A DNA stretch of 64,000 bases from Nicotiana tabacum. Lineage: Eukaryota; Streptophyta; Magnoliopsida; Solanales; Solanaceae. The first letter of the stretch is position 1. Each line of letters begins with the position of its first letter. The translations under genes and the position numbers were made by a program. The stretch is from positions 48,429,792-48,493,791 of the forward strand of contig NC_134090.1 of NCBI RefSeq assembly GCF_000715075.1, written 5' to 3'. Under the pieces are notes generated by a model that saw only the letters and a list, made by a program, of their open reading frames with translations, had not been told where the DNA came from and ran no database searches. Positions 1 through 11,401 of the stretch are shown here, piece after piece.

Positions 1-648
1 CGGATCATCATACTGGCGCTCTCTGATGCGATCATATAAGGAAGACCGAGAAATCACACAAGCCAATACCCGATTGGGCTCCGAGATATCCAACCTCACG
101 AACCGATTAGCCAAGGCATGAACATCAACTGCAAGAGGTCTCTCCCCAACTGGAACATATGCCAAACTCCCCATACTCACTGCCTTTCGGCTCAAAGCAT
201 CGGCCACCACATTGGCCTTCCCCGGATGGTACAATATAGTGATATCATAATCCTTTAGCAAATCCAACCATCTCCGCTGCCTCAAATTGAGATCCTTCTA
301 TTTGAACAAGTGTTGGAGGCTACGATGATCAGTAAACACCTCACAAGATACACCATACAAATAATGCCTCCAAATCTTCAACGCATGAACAATGGCAGCC
401 AACTCCAAATCATGAACAGGGTAGTTCTTCTCATGGGGCTTCAACTGACGAGAAGCATAAGCAATAACTCTACCACCCTGCATCAACACACACCCAATAC
501 CAACTCTCAAAGCATTACAATACACGATATATGAACCTGAAGCTGATGGCAAAACTAATACTGGAGTTGTGGTCAAGGCTGTCTTGAGCTTCTGAAAGCT
601 CTCCTCACACTCATCCGACCATACAAATGAAGCACCCTTCTGAGTCAA
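1..648 (-). pseudogene. Ty3/gypsy RNase H and start of integrase
   Basis: This encodes the RNase H that removes RNA from the RNA/DNA hybrid, running into the linker before integrase. The motifs [20 protein letters not shown] and [10 protein letters not shown] are clear, and after an in-frame TAG near 298 the frame continues with [14 protein letters not shown] and [15 protein letters not shown]. The first catalytic Asp, normally in YCDAS, reads YCNAL here, a G-to-A-type change, so this copy should be catalytically dead. The TAG sits where relatives have Gln (CAG to TAG). The integrase zinc finger and core lie outside the window. Confidence 0.85.
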
Positions 649-1660
649 CTTGGTCGAGGGCGATGCGATAGATGAGAATCCCTAAACAAACCAGAGGTAA
701 TAACCTACCAAACTAAGAAAGTTGCAAATCTCCGTGGCTGAGGATAGTCTGGGCTAACTCTGAACCGCCTCTATCTTCTTCGGATCAACCTGAATACCCT
801 CACTGGACACCACGTTCCCTAAGAAAGCCACTAAACTAAGCCAAAACTCACACTAGGAGAATTTTGCATTAAGCTTCTCCTCCCTCAATCTCTACAACAC
901 AACCCTCAAATGTTCCGCGTGCTCCTCCTGACTACGTGAATACACCAGAATATCATCAATGAAAACTATGACAAATGAGTCGAGATAAGGCCGAAACACG
1001 CTGTTCATCAAATGCATGAACGCTTCTGGGGCATTGGTCAACCCAAAAGACATTACCAAGAACTTATAATGACTATATCGGGTCTTGAAAGCCATCTTAA
1101 GAATATCCGAGTCCCTGATCTTCAAATGGTGATAACTTGAACGGAGATCAATCTTGGAGAACACTTTCGCTCCCTAAAACTGGTCGAATAAATTATCAAT
1201 GCGAGGCAAGGGATACTTGTTCTTAACTGTTACTTTGTTCAACTGCCTATAATCAATGCACATCCTCATTGTGCCATCCTTCTTCTTCACAAATAGAACC
1301 AGCGTACCTCAAGGCGACATACTAGGCCGAATGAACCCCTTATTAAGGAGTTCCTGAAGCTGCTCCTTTAACTCATTTAACTCCGTTGGTGCCATACGGT
1401 ACAGCGGAATATAAATGGGCTGAGTGCCCGGCAATAGGTCAATACCAAAATCAATATCCTTGTCCGGTGGCATGCCCGGTAGGTCTGCAAGAAACACATC
1501 GGGAAAATCCCTCACAACTAGAACAAAATCAATATTGGGGGTCTCTGCACTGACATCCCTCACAAAGGCTAGATACGAAAGACAACCCTTCTCATACGTT
1601 GGGCCTTCAAGAATGAAATTACCCTACTGGGAACATAATCAGTCGAACCTCACCACTCAA
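649..1660 (-). pseudogene. Ty3/gypsy reverse transcriptase
   Basis: This is the polymerase domain. The N-terminal part (about 1309-1563) contains FPDVF, DIDFGIDLLPGTQPI and LLNKGFIRPS, typical of the protease-RT junction in plant gypsy elements. The palm (892-1164) contains the Asp of KIDLRSSYH, then [11 protein letters not shown] and the catalytic FIDDILVYS. The thumb at 649-891 is recognisable in translation but has several stops. Stops and frame changes between these blocks make it non-functional. Confidence 0.85.
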
Positions 1661-1687
1661 TCTGTGGCACACTCGGTATAGCCAATG

Positions 1688-1990
1688 TCACTGTCTTAGC
1701 ATGCAGTTCAAAATAGCACGACACGGAGATATCCAACCTATGCCTAATATAACATCAAAATCCACCATACATAACAACAAAAGATCCACTCGAGTCTCTA
1801 GATCCCCAATAGTCACCACACACAACCAGTAGACACGGTCTACGATAACAGTATCGCCCACCGGAGTAGATACATGAACAGGTGAAACAAGAGACTCACA
1901 GGGCGTATCCAAATAACGAGCAAAGTATGATGACACATTAGAATAAGTGGAACCAGGATCAAATAATACGAGGCATCTCTGTGGTAGATT
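1688..1990 (-). pseudogene. Ty3/gypsy aspartic protease
   Basis: This is the retroviral-type pepsin-fold protease that matures Gag-Pol. The active-site motif LFDPGSTYS is readable at about 1945-1975, followed by SSYFARYL. The C-terminal motif DFDVILGIGWISPCRAIL (relatives have ILGMDWL) lies near 1700-1750. Stops separate it from gag upstream and RT downstream, so it is a relic in the usual position between the two. Confidence 0.75.
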
Positions 1991-2189
1991 GATACAATAC
2001 CTATAATAACAACATCGGAAGTAATAGCATCGGGTCTAGCTGGAAGTGCATAGAAAGGGGCCTGACTGCCACCTAATCGACCTCTCCCTCTAGGGTGACC
2101 CCTAGCTGACTAACCTCTACCCCTAGCTAGCTGAGTGGGTGGTGGTGAAGTAACCGGAGCTGAAGCCGATGGCTGACTCCTCTACTGAG

Positions 2190-3500
2190 ATGAACCCGCA
2201 AGACGATGAGGACACTGCCTCCATATATGACCTATCTCTCCATGCTCATAGAAACTTCCGGGTGCTAGAGACGGGGACTGAAGGGAACTCCTACCACCGG
2301 AATGACCAGCAGATGCACCTGGCATAGAAGAGCCCTGAACTGGGGGAGCACGGGACGAACTCTAAGCTGGAAGGGCACTAAGTGATGACTGGCCCTGATG
2401 AGAACCATAAGAACCATGACCCGATGATGCCCCACGATAACCTGGGCGAGCTGGCTGAGCATGCCTGAATGGACGGCGTCTACCGTGCTGAAACTGACCT
2501 CTCGAAGGAGCACCACCATAACTACCAGATCCTCGAGGCCTTTTGGCCTCCCTCTCATCTCGCTCCTAGCGACGAACTAACTCAATCTCACGAGCAATGT
2601 CTACAACCTCCTCAAAAGTAGCACCAGACACCCTCTCCTTGGTCATGAGAATACGAAGTTGATAAGTGAGGCCATCCACAAACCTCCTAATCCTCTCTCT
2701 ATCTGTCGGAACCAACAAATAGCATGATGATCTAACTCGGAGAACCTCATCTCATATTGCATCACAGTCATCTCTCCCTGATGCAACCATTCAAACTGTC
2801 TGTGCAGCTCCTCTCTGTGAGACTACGGCACATACTTCTCCAAGAAGAGAACGGAGAATTGCTGCCAGGTAAGGGGTGTTGCACCAACAGGCCTATGCCT
2901 CTCAAAAGCCTCCCACCAAGTGAAGGCAGCTCCAAAAAACTGAAAAGTAGTGAAAGCGACCCTGTTGGTCTCCAGAATACCTGCTGTGCGAAGAATCCTC
3001 TGACACTTGTCCAAGAAACCCTGGGCATCCTCGCCCTCTACACCACTGAAAGTCGGAGGCTGAAGTCTACCAAACCTCTCCAACCTACGCTGCTCGTCCT
3101 CTGGCATGGCAGGAGCTACTCAGTCCTGAGCAACTGCAACCGGTTGGGTTGGATGTGCCCTCGGTGTCTGAAGTCCCTGCACTACCTGCTCAGGTGTGCG
3201 AGCGGTGAGAGTATGAGTGCCTCCCCCGGCTTGAAAAGTAGTTGCGTCTGTAGTAACTGAGACCGTCTGAGCTAGGCCATTGCATACTAATAGAATCTGA
3301 GCCAAGGCCTCCTGAAGACCCGAAATCACAATGGGCACAACTGGTGCCTGAGCTGGTGCTGCAGGAGCATCCACAACTGGGACCTGATCCTGAACTAGGG
3401 AGGCTGGTGGATCTATAGGTGCTGCCCTAGCTGTTGTGCGGGCCACACCCCTGCCCCTACCATGACCTCGACCGTGTCCTCGACTACAGCTGTTGGTACT
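2190..3500 (-). pseudogene. Tekay-like gag with degenerate zinc knuckle
   Basis: This is the capsid/nucleocapsid precursor. It starts with an Arg-Gly-rich stretch (repeats of RGHG/GRGRG near 3447-3480), then a Pro/Ala-rich segment (3120-3446) and the capsid core (2823-3107) with RRLERFGRLQPPTFSGVEG, FLDKCQRIL, and WWEAFERHR. A TGA near 3117 interrupts the frame where relatives have Arg (CGA to TGA). The zinc knuckle near 2195-2245 reads FYEHGEIGHIWRQC: two of the cysteines of the CCHC motif are lost, so RNA binding would be impaired. Confidence 0.8.
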
Positions 3501-3720
3501 GGGGGTCGTCCATCCTGACTAGTAGCGCTTGTCCTCACAATCTGTAAGAGAATAGAATAACAAAAGTTTAGTACTCGGGTCAACAGATTCGCACGACAAG
3601 AATTTCAAGAATATGAAGTTTTTCCTAAAGGTTCTGCAGCCTCTCGAGGATAAATACAGACGTCTCTATACCGATCCGCGAGACTCTACTAAACCTGCTC
3701 ATGACTCGTGAGATCTATGT

Positions 3721-3739
3721 AACCTAGGCTTTGATACCA
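3721..3739 (-). other. Primer binding site, initiator-Met tRNA type
   Basis: On the minus strand this begins TGGTATCAAAGCC, close to the TGGTATCAGAGCC complement of plant initiator tRNA-Met. It lies a few bases inside the inner LTR end, as expected for first-strand priming. Confidence 0.75.
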
Positions 3740-4375
3740 ACTAGTCAAGACCCTAAACCCAGACTCGTTCGTGATGGAACCTCTCGTGAAGACAAGGCCA
3801 ACCGACACACTCCCAATTCATTTTAAGCAATTAAAATAATACAAATTAAGTCTTTAACATAACCATAATCCCAAAATAAGGTGAAATAGTACAATTGCGG
3901 AATAGACATAGCCCGATATCGGGGTGTCACCAGTCATGAGCATCTACTAACTGATTAAAAACGGGAAGGGTCTACATAGTCTATTACAGAAAAAACAAGA
4001 GAAAATAAGATAGAGGGAGAAGCACTGGGCTGCGAACGCCGAGCAGCTACCTAGTGAATCTTCGAATCTGCTTGAGCTGGAAGAATCAACACTCGCTAGC
4101 GGGACCTGAAGCGCCTGAATCTGCACACGGGGTGCAGGGAGTAAAGTGAGTACTCCAACTCATTGAGTAATAACAATAAATGAAGACTGAACGATAAGAA
4201 ATCACGTAAAAGCACATCAACATGCTATAAAGAAGCAGTATAAAACTAGTAAAAGTAATGAAACAGTGAAAACATATAAAGACACCTTAGTTCAGAATAA
4301 ACTTCTTTAAAACACCTTTTTGACAATTATAAAATTGAATGAAAAGTAGCTAGAATAGATAAACATATAATATCC

Positions 4376-4640
4376 GCCCCCGGGCATAATGTCAACAGAA
4401 TCCGCCCCTCGGGCAATATCATGGAACAACACCAGCCCCTCGGGCTATATCTCATATCACAATGGGTACCGGCGCTCACTAGGGGTATACAGACTCCGGG
4501 AGGGGCCCTTTACGGCCCAAGCGCAATATCAAGCCATCTCGTTGCATAATCAATAGGCTCTCGGCCTCATATCAACAAGCCACCTCGTGGCGTACAATCT
4601 CAGGCCCTCGGCCTCATAATCATAAATGAGTGTATCCTCA
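4376..4640. repeat. Degenerate CCCCTCGGGC-type repeats in LTR
   Basis: Units resembling GCCCCTCGGGC followed by ATATC or ATAATC recur about every 25-45 bases (for example near 4380, 4405, 4435, 4560 and 4605), drifting into CTCGGCCTCATA and CACCTCGTGGCG variants. Each unit is roughly palindromic. Confidence 0.5.
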
Positions 4641-5624
4641 CAACATAGACCCTCGTCCTTACTCAGTCAGAATCTCATAAGCCATTCAGGAAACAGTAAA
4701 ACATGATGCTCAACCCAAATTTATCATTTAAAATATCATTTAATGTGTTAAAACAGAGTAAACATGGCTGAGTTATGAAACCAGTAGAATATAGCATGAC
4801 TGAGTACAAGTATAAAGTCAAAATGGTGAGGAAATATCAGTAAAAATCCCCTAAGGGTCCAAATAGTTGGCATGAGGCCCTAAATATGACATTCATCCCA
4901 AAACATGATGATAGCAAATAGTTTTCAATCAAATACACAGTAAAACAGTCATTCGGGATGGACTAAGTCACAATCCCCAATAGTGCACGACCCCACGCTC
5001 GTCATCTAGCATGCGCGTCACCTCAAAATAGCACAACGATGTGGAATCCGAGGTTTCATACCCTCAGGACAACATTTAAAATCATTACTCACCTCAAACC
5101 GGTACAAACTCTAGCCCGCGATGCCTTTGGCCCTCGAATCGGCCTCAACTCGTGTCGAATCTATCCAAAATCAGAATCACGATATCAAAATATGCTAAGG
5201 GAACGAAGCCCATGCGAAAATAATCAATTTACAATAAAAAGCCCGAAATTAACCAAAACCTGACCACCGGGCCCACGTCTCGGAATTCGATAAAATTTAC
5301 TTCAATAGATTCCTTATCTCCCCACGAGTTCATACATATCAAAAGTCCCAAAATCCGACCACAAATGGCCCCTCAAATCCTCAAGTCAAGGTATCCAATA
5401 CCAAGCCCTAGGTTCCCAATTTTCAACCCTTAATTTCCATAATTACAGCTCTAATCCGTGAAATAATACCATAGAAACGAGTTTTAGGTTCAACAAGCTT
5501 ACCTCAACGAAGCTCCTTTGAATTCCCTCTTCAAAATCTCCCAAAAAGCTCCAAAATTGACTTAGAAATGGTGGAATAACCCAAAAATTCGCGAAATAAA
5601 TAATTTATACCTTCTGGCCCAGGC

Positions 5625-5840
5625 ATTTCGCACCTGCGGTCCAGATACCGCTTCTGCGGTCCAAGTCGCCGCATTTGTGGTCCTCACTTATATGGCCAAA
5701 ACCCGCATCTGCGATGCATTACCCGCACCTGCGCCATCGCAGGTGCGGTTCCTGCCTTCCTAGGCTCTTTTCGCTTTTGCGACTCCAAACTCGCTTCTGC
5801 GAGACCGCACTTGCGGTCCCTTAGCCGCAGGTGCGGTTAT
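5625..5840. repeat. CpG-rich patch of CGCA/TGCG palindromes in LTR
   Basis: The otherwise AT-rich LTR has a cluster of CCGCACCTGCGG-like and CGCTTCTGCG-like short palindromes, with perhaps ten occurrences in about 200 bases. It may be a regulatory or R-region feature of this LTR family; function is not shown. Confidence 0.5.
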
Positions 5841-6533
5841 GATAGCAATGGAACATCTTCAGCTGCCAAAACCAACTTCCAAACTTTCCGCCAACTATCT
5901 GAAATCACCTTGAGGCCTCCGGGACCTCAACCAAAAGCACAAACAAGCCACATATCATCATCCAAACTTATACCATTCTTCGAAACACCTCAAACAACAT
6001 CGAATCAACAAAATCGCATCGAATTCAAGCCTAAGGTTTCAAAATCTTTCGAATTACGCTTGTGATCAAAAAGTCTACCAAACCACGTCCGAATGACCTG
6101 AAATTTTGTACACATATCCCAAATTACACAATGGACCTACTGCAACTCCCGAAATTCCATTCCGACCCCTATATCAAAATCTCACCTATAAACCGGAAAA
6201 CGCCAAAATTTCAATTTCGCCAATTCAAGCCTAAATCTACTATGGACCTCGAAATCACATTCCAATCATGCTCTGAAGTCTCAAATCATCTTTCGAAGCT
6301 ATCCGAACCTTCGGAACTCACATCTGAGCCCTCTAACACATAAGTCAACATCTGATTGACTTTTCCAACTTAAGCTTCCTCAAAAGAAACTAAGTGTCTC
6401 AAACCTTACCAAGACCTTTCTGAACCCGAGTCAACCAACCTGATCACGCATAGAACCGATAAACAAAGCAATAAGAAGCAGAAATGGGGGAAATGGAGCG
6501 GTAAATTTTGAGACGACTGGTCGGGTCATCTCA

Positions 6534-7096
6534 ACCCTAGATTAGGAATTTAGCTATGCATAATCGTTTTCACAATCATAAGATAGAATTCGTCATCAAT
6601 GATAAAAACAAGAAGAAGAAACGTACAAACTTTATGCTGAATCTTCTACCATGCTTCTTGCATGTACTTGCCTTCAAAATCCCTTCAAAAACCTCAGTAT
6701 CCTCTTTTTGGGTGAGCTGGGATTCTTATAGGTCAAGGAGAGTCATCCTGAAAATTACACAATTGACCCTGAATTTTTTGCTCCCATCAACCCGTCTGTG
6801 GCCACAAATAGACCGCGGATTTGACAAAATTTTTGTCCGCAGCCGCGGACCTTACCGTGGATTTGGTCCTTGCTCTTCCTTCTCCTTTTCGACCGTGTTA
6901 TCCTCCGATTGGCCTTCCATGATCCATATTGACTCCAAAACACTCTTTTGGATTCCTCGTAGCTCGGAATGGCTCTTGCAAAGCATAAAACTCTTAATTA
7001 GAGCATTTTGTTATCTTTTACATTCAAACATTGATAAAGTGCGGCCAAGTTAGAGTGTAAATATTATCTAAATTGCATGATTATCCTCTACTATCA
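6534..7096 (-). repeat. Partial 3' LTR of older element C
   Basis: On the minus strand a TG start (TGTTGATAGTAG) directly follows a polypurine tract at 7097-7111, which is the signature of a 3' LTR start. The LTR is cut at 6533 by the Tekay-like element. I recognise no gene here; the 165-codon open frame on the plus strand at 6556-7053 has no recognisable domain. Confidence 0.45.
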
Positions 7097-7111
7097 ACAC
7101 CCCACACTTAA
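7097..7111 (-). other. Polypurine tract of element C
   Basis: On the minus strand it reads GGTTTAAGTGTGGGG immediately before TGTTGATAG. AAGTGTGGGG-type tracts before a 3' LTR are typical of Athila/Tat-like plant gypsy elements. Just upstream, a small hairpin (TTGCTCGCGGATGAGCAA) is present on the minus strand. Confidence 0.5.
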
Positions 7112-8769
7112 ACCTTTGCTCATCCGCGAGCAATCAAAACACACTCTATAGCGGCCTAACTTTACTGAGCGATCCCTAACTCGTCACACCAAGAACATTT
7201 CACAATAATTGAGCCCAGTAGTGTAACATCATCGCCTCAAGAACTGACTCTCCCATGCCACGCAATATTCCTAAATTTACGCACTTACTATAACGCATAG
7301 GTTAAAACTCACCTTTCCTTCATGAATCAAGTGCCCTTTCATAACAAACGAGAGTGGTTCCACACACAATAATAATTAAGAACAATTAGGAACTCAAGAT
7401 AGAAATAATTCACTCACTCTCATAAAGAACATTCATATGCCACAACAAAATGCACTATAGGCTTGCCCGTAGTGTACTACTCCACTAATTGAGCTGATTC
7501 AGTCTAGGATCAATTAGGACTTCATTTGGTTGTAATGTAGACTGCGGGACGGGTAGGATACATTTAGGTATAAGAGTGACTACACCTCCCTAAGCACTTT
7601 AATACATACATTTTAACATTTACGACCCTACTTATGTCAAACCAAACTCCACCTTTTCATCAATGTGTATTTCCCCATACTTCTTTAAGCACACTTACAT
7701 CAAGAACCACCACTTATCTATATTTTTTATCTCTCAACCATACAACTATTCTTTCCTTTCTTTTTTTCTTTCTTTTTCAATTCATGTTGCTCTTACTTTT
7801 TTCAAAATAGTGCACCTTTCCCCTTATTTCACTAGTTCCACTCAAAAGTCAAACCAACTACCCCACACTTTAACTTTTACAAAGTTCATAACAATTCAAG
7901 TGCTCATGAGAGGTGAAAAGGTTCAAAAGATGGTTAATTCAAACAAATGGGTAAGGCTTGTAATGTGGTTGCCAAAGAAACAGGATTACAGACTCAAAGG
8001 GGTTAACTACGATACATAACAATTAGGCGGGTAAAATATAGATATCTGGCTCAACAAAGAAATGCCTCAACAAAGAAACGCCTATATCACTTCCAAGACT
8101 GAACAAACTACTATTTCGCTTTGCAAACACACGGGGCAAGTTCTAGGCATCCAATGCAGTGCACAGAATACAACAATCCTCACACACACATGGCACATGA
8201 CTCACTCCAGATTGGATCATCGAAACACTCTAGTCAGAGTACTTAAGCCAAGTTAAGTACATACAATTTAAGGCACTCTAATAAGAATCAACAACTGAGC
8301 CTAAGCGTCACACTAAAGTATCTACTGTATTCAAGGCATAATGACGTTAAGAGATCCTCCTTCCATATCAGCCCATAACCCACAAGTACCTAACTAAAAA
8401 TTAAAAACTAACTAACCCGATTCAAACAAAAACCCTTGGAAAAGAACCACGGTCCAAAGAAAAACCAAGGGGTAATTGATACACTACCTACAAAAGAATT
8501 TTTTTTATCGGCTCAGACCTTCAAGAAACCCTGTCAAATGATATCCGTCATCGGGACAAGTCGAACATTTGAAATTTTCACACATTCAGACAACTAACCA
8601 TAGACTAAAATCAAACTAACCAAAGACTAGAATCAAGCAGAATCAAGCTACATTCCTATATATATACAACATACAAATGAAGTAGCCCCCACCCCACACT
8701 TAAAAAGATGTCATTTCTTCATGTCATAAAATAGAAAGTAATGCGAGGCAAAGGAACTTCCTTGGAAGA
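7112..8769 (-). other. Non-coding 3' region of element C
   Basis: This is AT-rich sequence with no recognisable coding region on either strand. A second polypurine-like stretch (AAGTGTGGGGTGGGGG on the minus strand) lies near 8688-8703, between the ORF relic and the tract at 7097. It is probably the long 3' untranslated part of element C. Confidence 0.4.
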
Positions 8770-9510
8770 TCAATCTTGATCAGAGACAATGTCGGGGTCT
8801 AAGTGACACGTCCTCCCAAGCGCACGCAGCCAGCCCATGATTTTCTTCTCTAATTTAGCATTTTGGGTGGCCAAGGCATCAACTATAGTCCCCAAGTCTG
8901 TGATAGTAGTATGCAGCCCTGCCATTTCCTTCTCTAAGGTTGCCAGCCATGTAACCCGACCGACCCCGGATGGCCTTTCGGATTCAGCAACATGCTCATG
9001 GGAGGGCAACTCAGCCCCCACTTCATCCTACTCATCATCTCCCTCCTCGGATGCCTAAGAATCATCATTATCAGTTGAACTGGATGCCACCGTCTCTTTC
9101 CTAATGGTCACTTTGGAAGCCCAAAACATTGTTTCTTTCTTCACCTTGCCATCCACATTGGGGTTCTCTGACACCCCTACAGCCCGACACAATCTAGTGA
9201 CCAAAGATGGGAAGAAGAACCCATACCTCCTCAGTGTTGAACGGATGAACATCTTAAAGTGAATAACCTTGGCCACATCAAAATCATGGTCATTCATGAA
9301 GCACCAGATCAAAGCAGCTCGCGGTCCATTAACTTTAGTCGTGTTGTGAGACGGCACCAATCGAATATTGATGATGTACAACCAACACTTACCTTCAAAG
9401 GTGAGTGAGGTAGAGTGCAACTTCGATCCCTGCACAACCCACACTACCTCCTTGTCTGGTTTACAGATAGTTTGGAAAAACAATTGCCAATTTGTGGGTT
9501 CTCGCTTGTA
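8770..9510 (-). pseudogene. 'Putative plant transposon protein' ORF, C-terminal part
   Basis: Two blocks in compatible positions are separated by a stop near 9053. The first (up to 9510) contains LTFEGKCWLYIINIRLVPS, NGPRAALIWCFMN, FDVAKVIHFKMF and FFFPSLVTRLCRAVGV. This matches the plant family annotated as 'putative plant transposon protein' (I believe Pfam PF20167). The second (8770-9021) has a short coiled coil (ATLEKEMAGLHTTITDLGTI). The N-terminal part is missing because Ogre A inserted at 9515/9516 and the other half lies beyond the window. The biochemical role of the family is unknown; such ORFs occur in retrotransposon-derived loci. Confidence 0.6.
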
Positions 9511-9515
9511 AGTAT

Positions 9516-9728
9516 TGTCGCGCCCCCTTTTTCCTCGCGGAGTTCGGGTTTCGATATTTTGGGACAACTCCTTTCCTTTTGGGAATCAGGTATGAGATTT
9601 GAAGAGTCGCCACCTAACGGATTAAGGTGCATTAGGCCACCTAAAGCAAATAACTCATGAACTAGTTTACATTACCAGAGATTAGGTAAGGACTCGAAAT
9701 TACCTTGAGAGGAAGGTGTTAGACACCC
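9516..9728 (-). repeat. Ogre A 3' LTR, first segment (U5 end)
   Basis: It begins TGTCGCGCCCCC on the plus strand, exactly as the A 5' LTR at 61854 and the B LTRs at 30146 and 46601. It stops at CACCC, where the inverted solo LTR was inserted, and resumes at 14191. The five bases before it, AGTAT (9511-9515), should be the target-site duplication; its partner is outside the window. Confidence 0.9.
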
Positions 9729-10319
9729 TGTTGATACCCAATTTTTCTCTCATATATTTTAAAATGAATATATACTTTCAAAATGGTGCATGAACATCAA
9801 CCAGTATTTTTCCATAATTTTTCTATAATTTTAAAAAGGGTTTTTATTAGTTTATTCTAGTATTTTATTGTTCAAATAATTACTAATTGCATCACAAATG
9901 GTTTTATGATAATTTTATAGCTTAATTTTATCATTTATATTTATACTAAGCTTTGATTAGTTCATGAATAGCCATATGTACATGCTAGGGTTCTAATTGT
10001 AATAACTTTGCAATAATAGTTCATGTGTGCATAAATACTTTATTTCCTAAGAAAAAAACCTTTTATATTTTTATAATACTAATTAATTATTTTAAATCAT
10101 TTTCATGCATAAATGATATTTTTATCATTTATAAATAATTTTATAAAATTGTTTTATTAAGATAATTGGGTATTTAAATAGTAGCCCCTTTTCCTAATCA
10201 ATTTCGGACCCCAGCCCAATTAAACCTTAGCCCAATACCCTAATCTAACCCAAACCTAATAACCTAAACCTAATAACCCAATTATTTTAATCTGACCCAA
10301 AACCTCCTCTAATCGTGGT

Positions 10320-10340
10320 CGTTGATCTCCGAGATCAACG
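10320..10340. promoter_or_regulatory. U3 palindrome of the solo LTR
   Basis: A perfect 9-bp inverted repeat CGTTGATCT / AGATCAACG with a 3-base centre. The same palindrome is found at 17917-17938 (A), 34135-34155 and 50642-50662 (B LTRs), always upstream of the TATA box. Confidence 0.65.
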
Positions 10341-11393
10341 GTCCACATTACCCCTTTCCCTTTTTAATCCAAAGACCCCCCAAACCCTACTCATTTCTCT
10401 CATTTGCGCCGCCTCTGAATCCTCTCCTCCTATCTTCTCTCTCAGACACCCTCAAACCCTAGAGCGTCGTCAGTCAAAAAATTCCCCTAAACCCTTTCGA
10501 TTATTGACCAGATATAGGGTCACCTGGTGATGTATTGCCTTATCTAGCCTCCTACCTCTACTGGTTGTTTGATTTCTTTGTGTTTTGAAGGGATCTCAAG
10601 AAGATCCAACTCAGAGTCGACCTAGACTCTTCACTTTCTCGATGAGCCTGCTTCGTGTTCATCGCCATGGTTGTGAGTATTGTTATTTTTGTGCTTATGG
10701 TCCGAAACTTCGATTTTGGACTAGATTTCTCATCACCTCATTCCATTTTTCAAGAACCTTAATCTCCTTCTACTTGAGTTTGTTCAGATCCTTATAGATC
10801 TGAAATGATTTTGAGATTATCTGGTATTTTCTTTGAAAAATCTTCTGTTTCCCTTATTATTAATCAATTTTCTATGTTTCTCTAAAAACTAGGGCTTCAC
10901 TTCTTCTTGTTTCTACAAAAATTTTCTAAAGTTTCTAAGTGTTTGAATCCGATTATCTTTACTAGTTTGACTAATTTTTGTGTATATGCTTTAAACTCTA
11001 CTTATTGCACTGATTACTTCAATTTTTTCCGTTATTGTCTATCTTTATCAATCAAAATAGATTGACTGATTTTATTTAGGGTTCAAATTATATTTTCCTA
11101 TTAAAATTAGTACTTCCTCGTGATTTTACCTATTTTTCGCATTTATGACTTTTAATTGGTACTAATTGACTTATTTAGATTAATCAGTCTAATTTATGGT
11201 CAATAATTGATTTATTTACCTTGTTTGAATCTCAATCCATGCTGGTAACTGATTCTCCTTATTTTAAGGTGTTTTCCGGATTCTGTGGAATTATTTGATC
11301 AAGTTTAACCCCAAATTAACTAGCTGATTGTATTTGCTTGCCTTATTTGTGAACTCTAATTTTCTTGCCTTATTTGTTTGCCTTGCTAAGTGC

Positions 11394-11401
11394 TATATAA
11401 A
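11394..11401 (+). promoter_or_regulatory. TATA box of the solo LTR
   Basis: TATATAAA followed by CCC. The equivalent TATATAAA is present at the matching position of the A 3' LTR (16842-16849) and both B LTRs (32843-32850 and 49337-49344), so it is a conserved core promoter of this LTR family. Confidence 0.65.

Larger units (their letters stand above)
1..6533 (-). mobile_element. Tekay/Del-like Ty3/gypsy retrotransposon, 5' two-thirds, decayed
   Basis: Read on the minus strand, the order is LTR (3743-6533), PBS (3721-3739), gag, protease, RT, RNase H and the start of integrase at the window edge. Protease-RT-RNase H-integrase order identifies Ty3/gypsy. The gag type, the RG-rich gag start, the initiator-Met-type PBS and the long LTR fit the Tekay/Del chromovirus clade, but the diagnostic chromodomain and the 3' LTR lie left of base 1. 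Every domain carries stops, so the copy cannot be autonomous. The right end at 6533 abuts the LTR of another old element; the target-site duplication cannot be checked without the other end. Confidence 0.85.
3743..6533 (-). repeat. 5' LTR of the Tekay-like element (about 2.8 kb)
   Basis: The inner end reads AGTCAAGACCC on the plus strand next to the PBS, and the outer end reads GGGTCATCTCA. Both look like worn copies of the TGTCACGACCC / GGGTCGTGACA inverted ends seen in Solanaceae gypsy LTRs. I see no gene in it; the short open frames are chance. Two internal repeat patches are listed separately. Exact ends are uncertain by a few bases because the partner LTR is outside the window. Confidence 0.65.

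Noticed and set aside
2757..3260. 167-codon open frame on the plus strand
   Set aside because: It is antisense to the Tekay-like gag, which shows clear capsid motifs on the minus strand; no domain recognised.
6556..7053. 165-codon open frame on the plus strand
   Set aside because: Lies in LTR sequence next to a polypurine tract, low-complexity composition, no domain recognised.
9444..9660. Open frames crossing 9516
   Set aside because: They fuse element C sequence with LTR sequence across an insertion junction, so they are not real genes.
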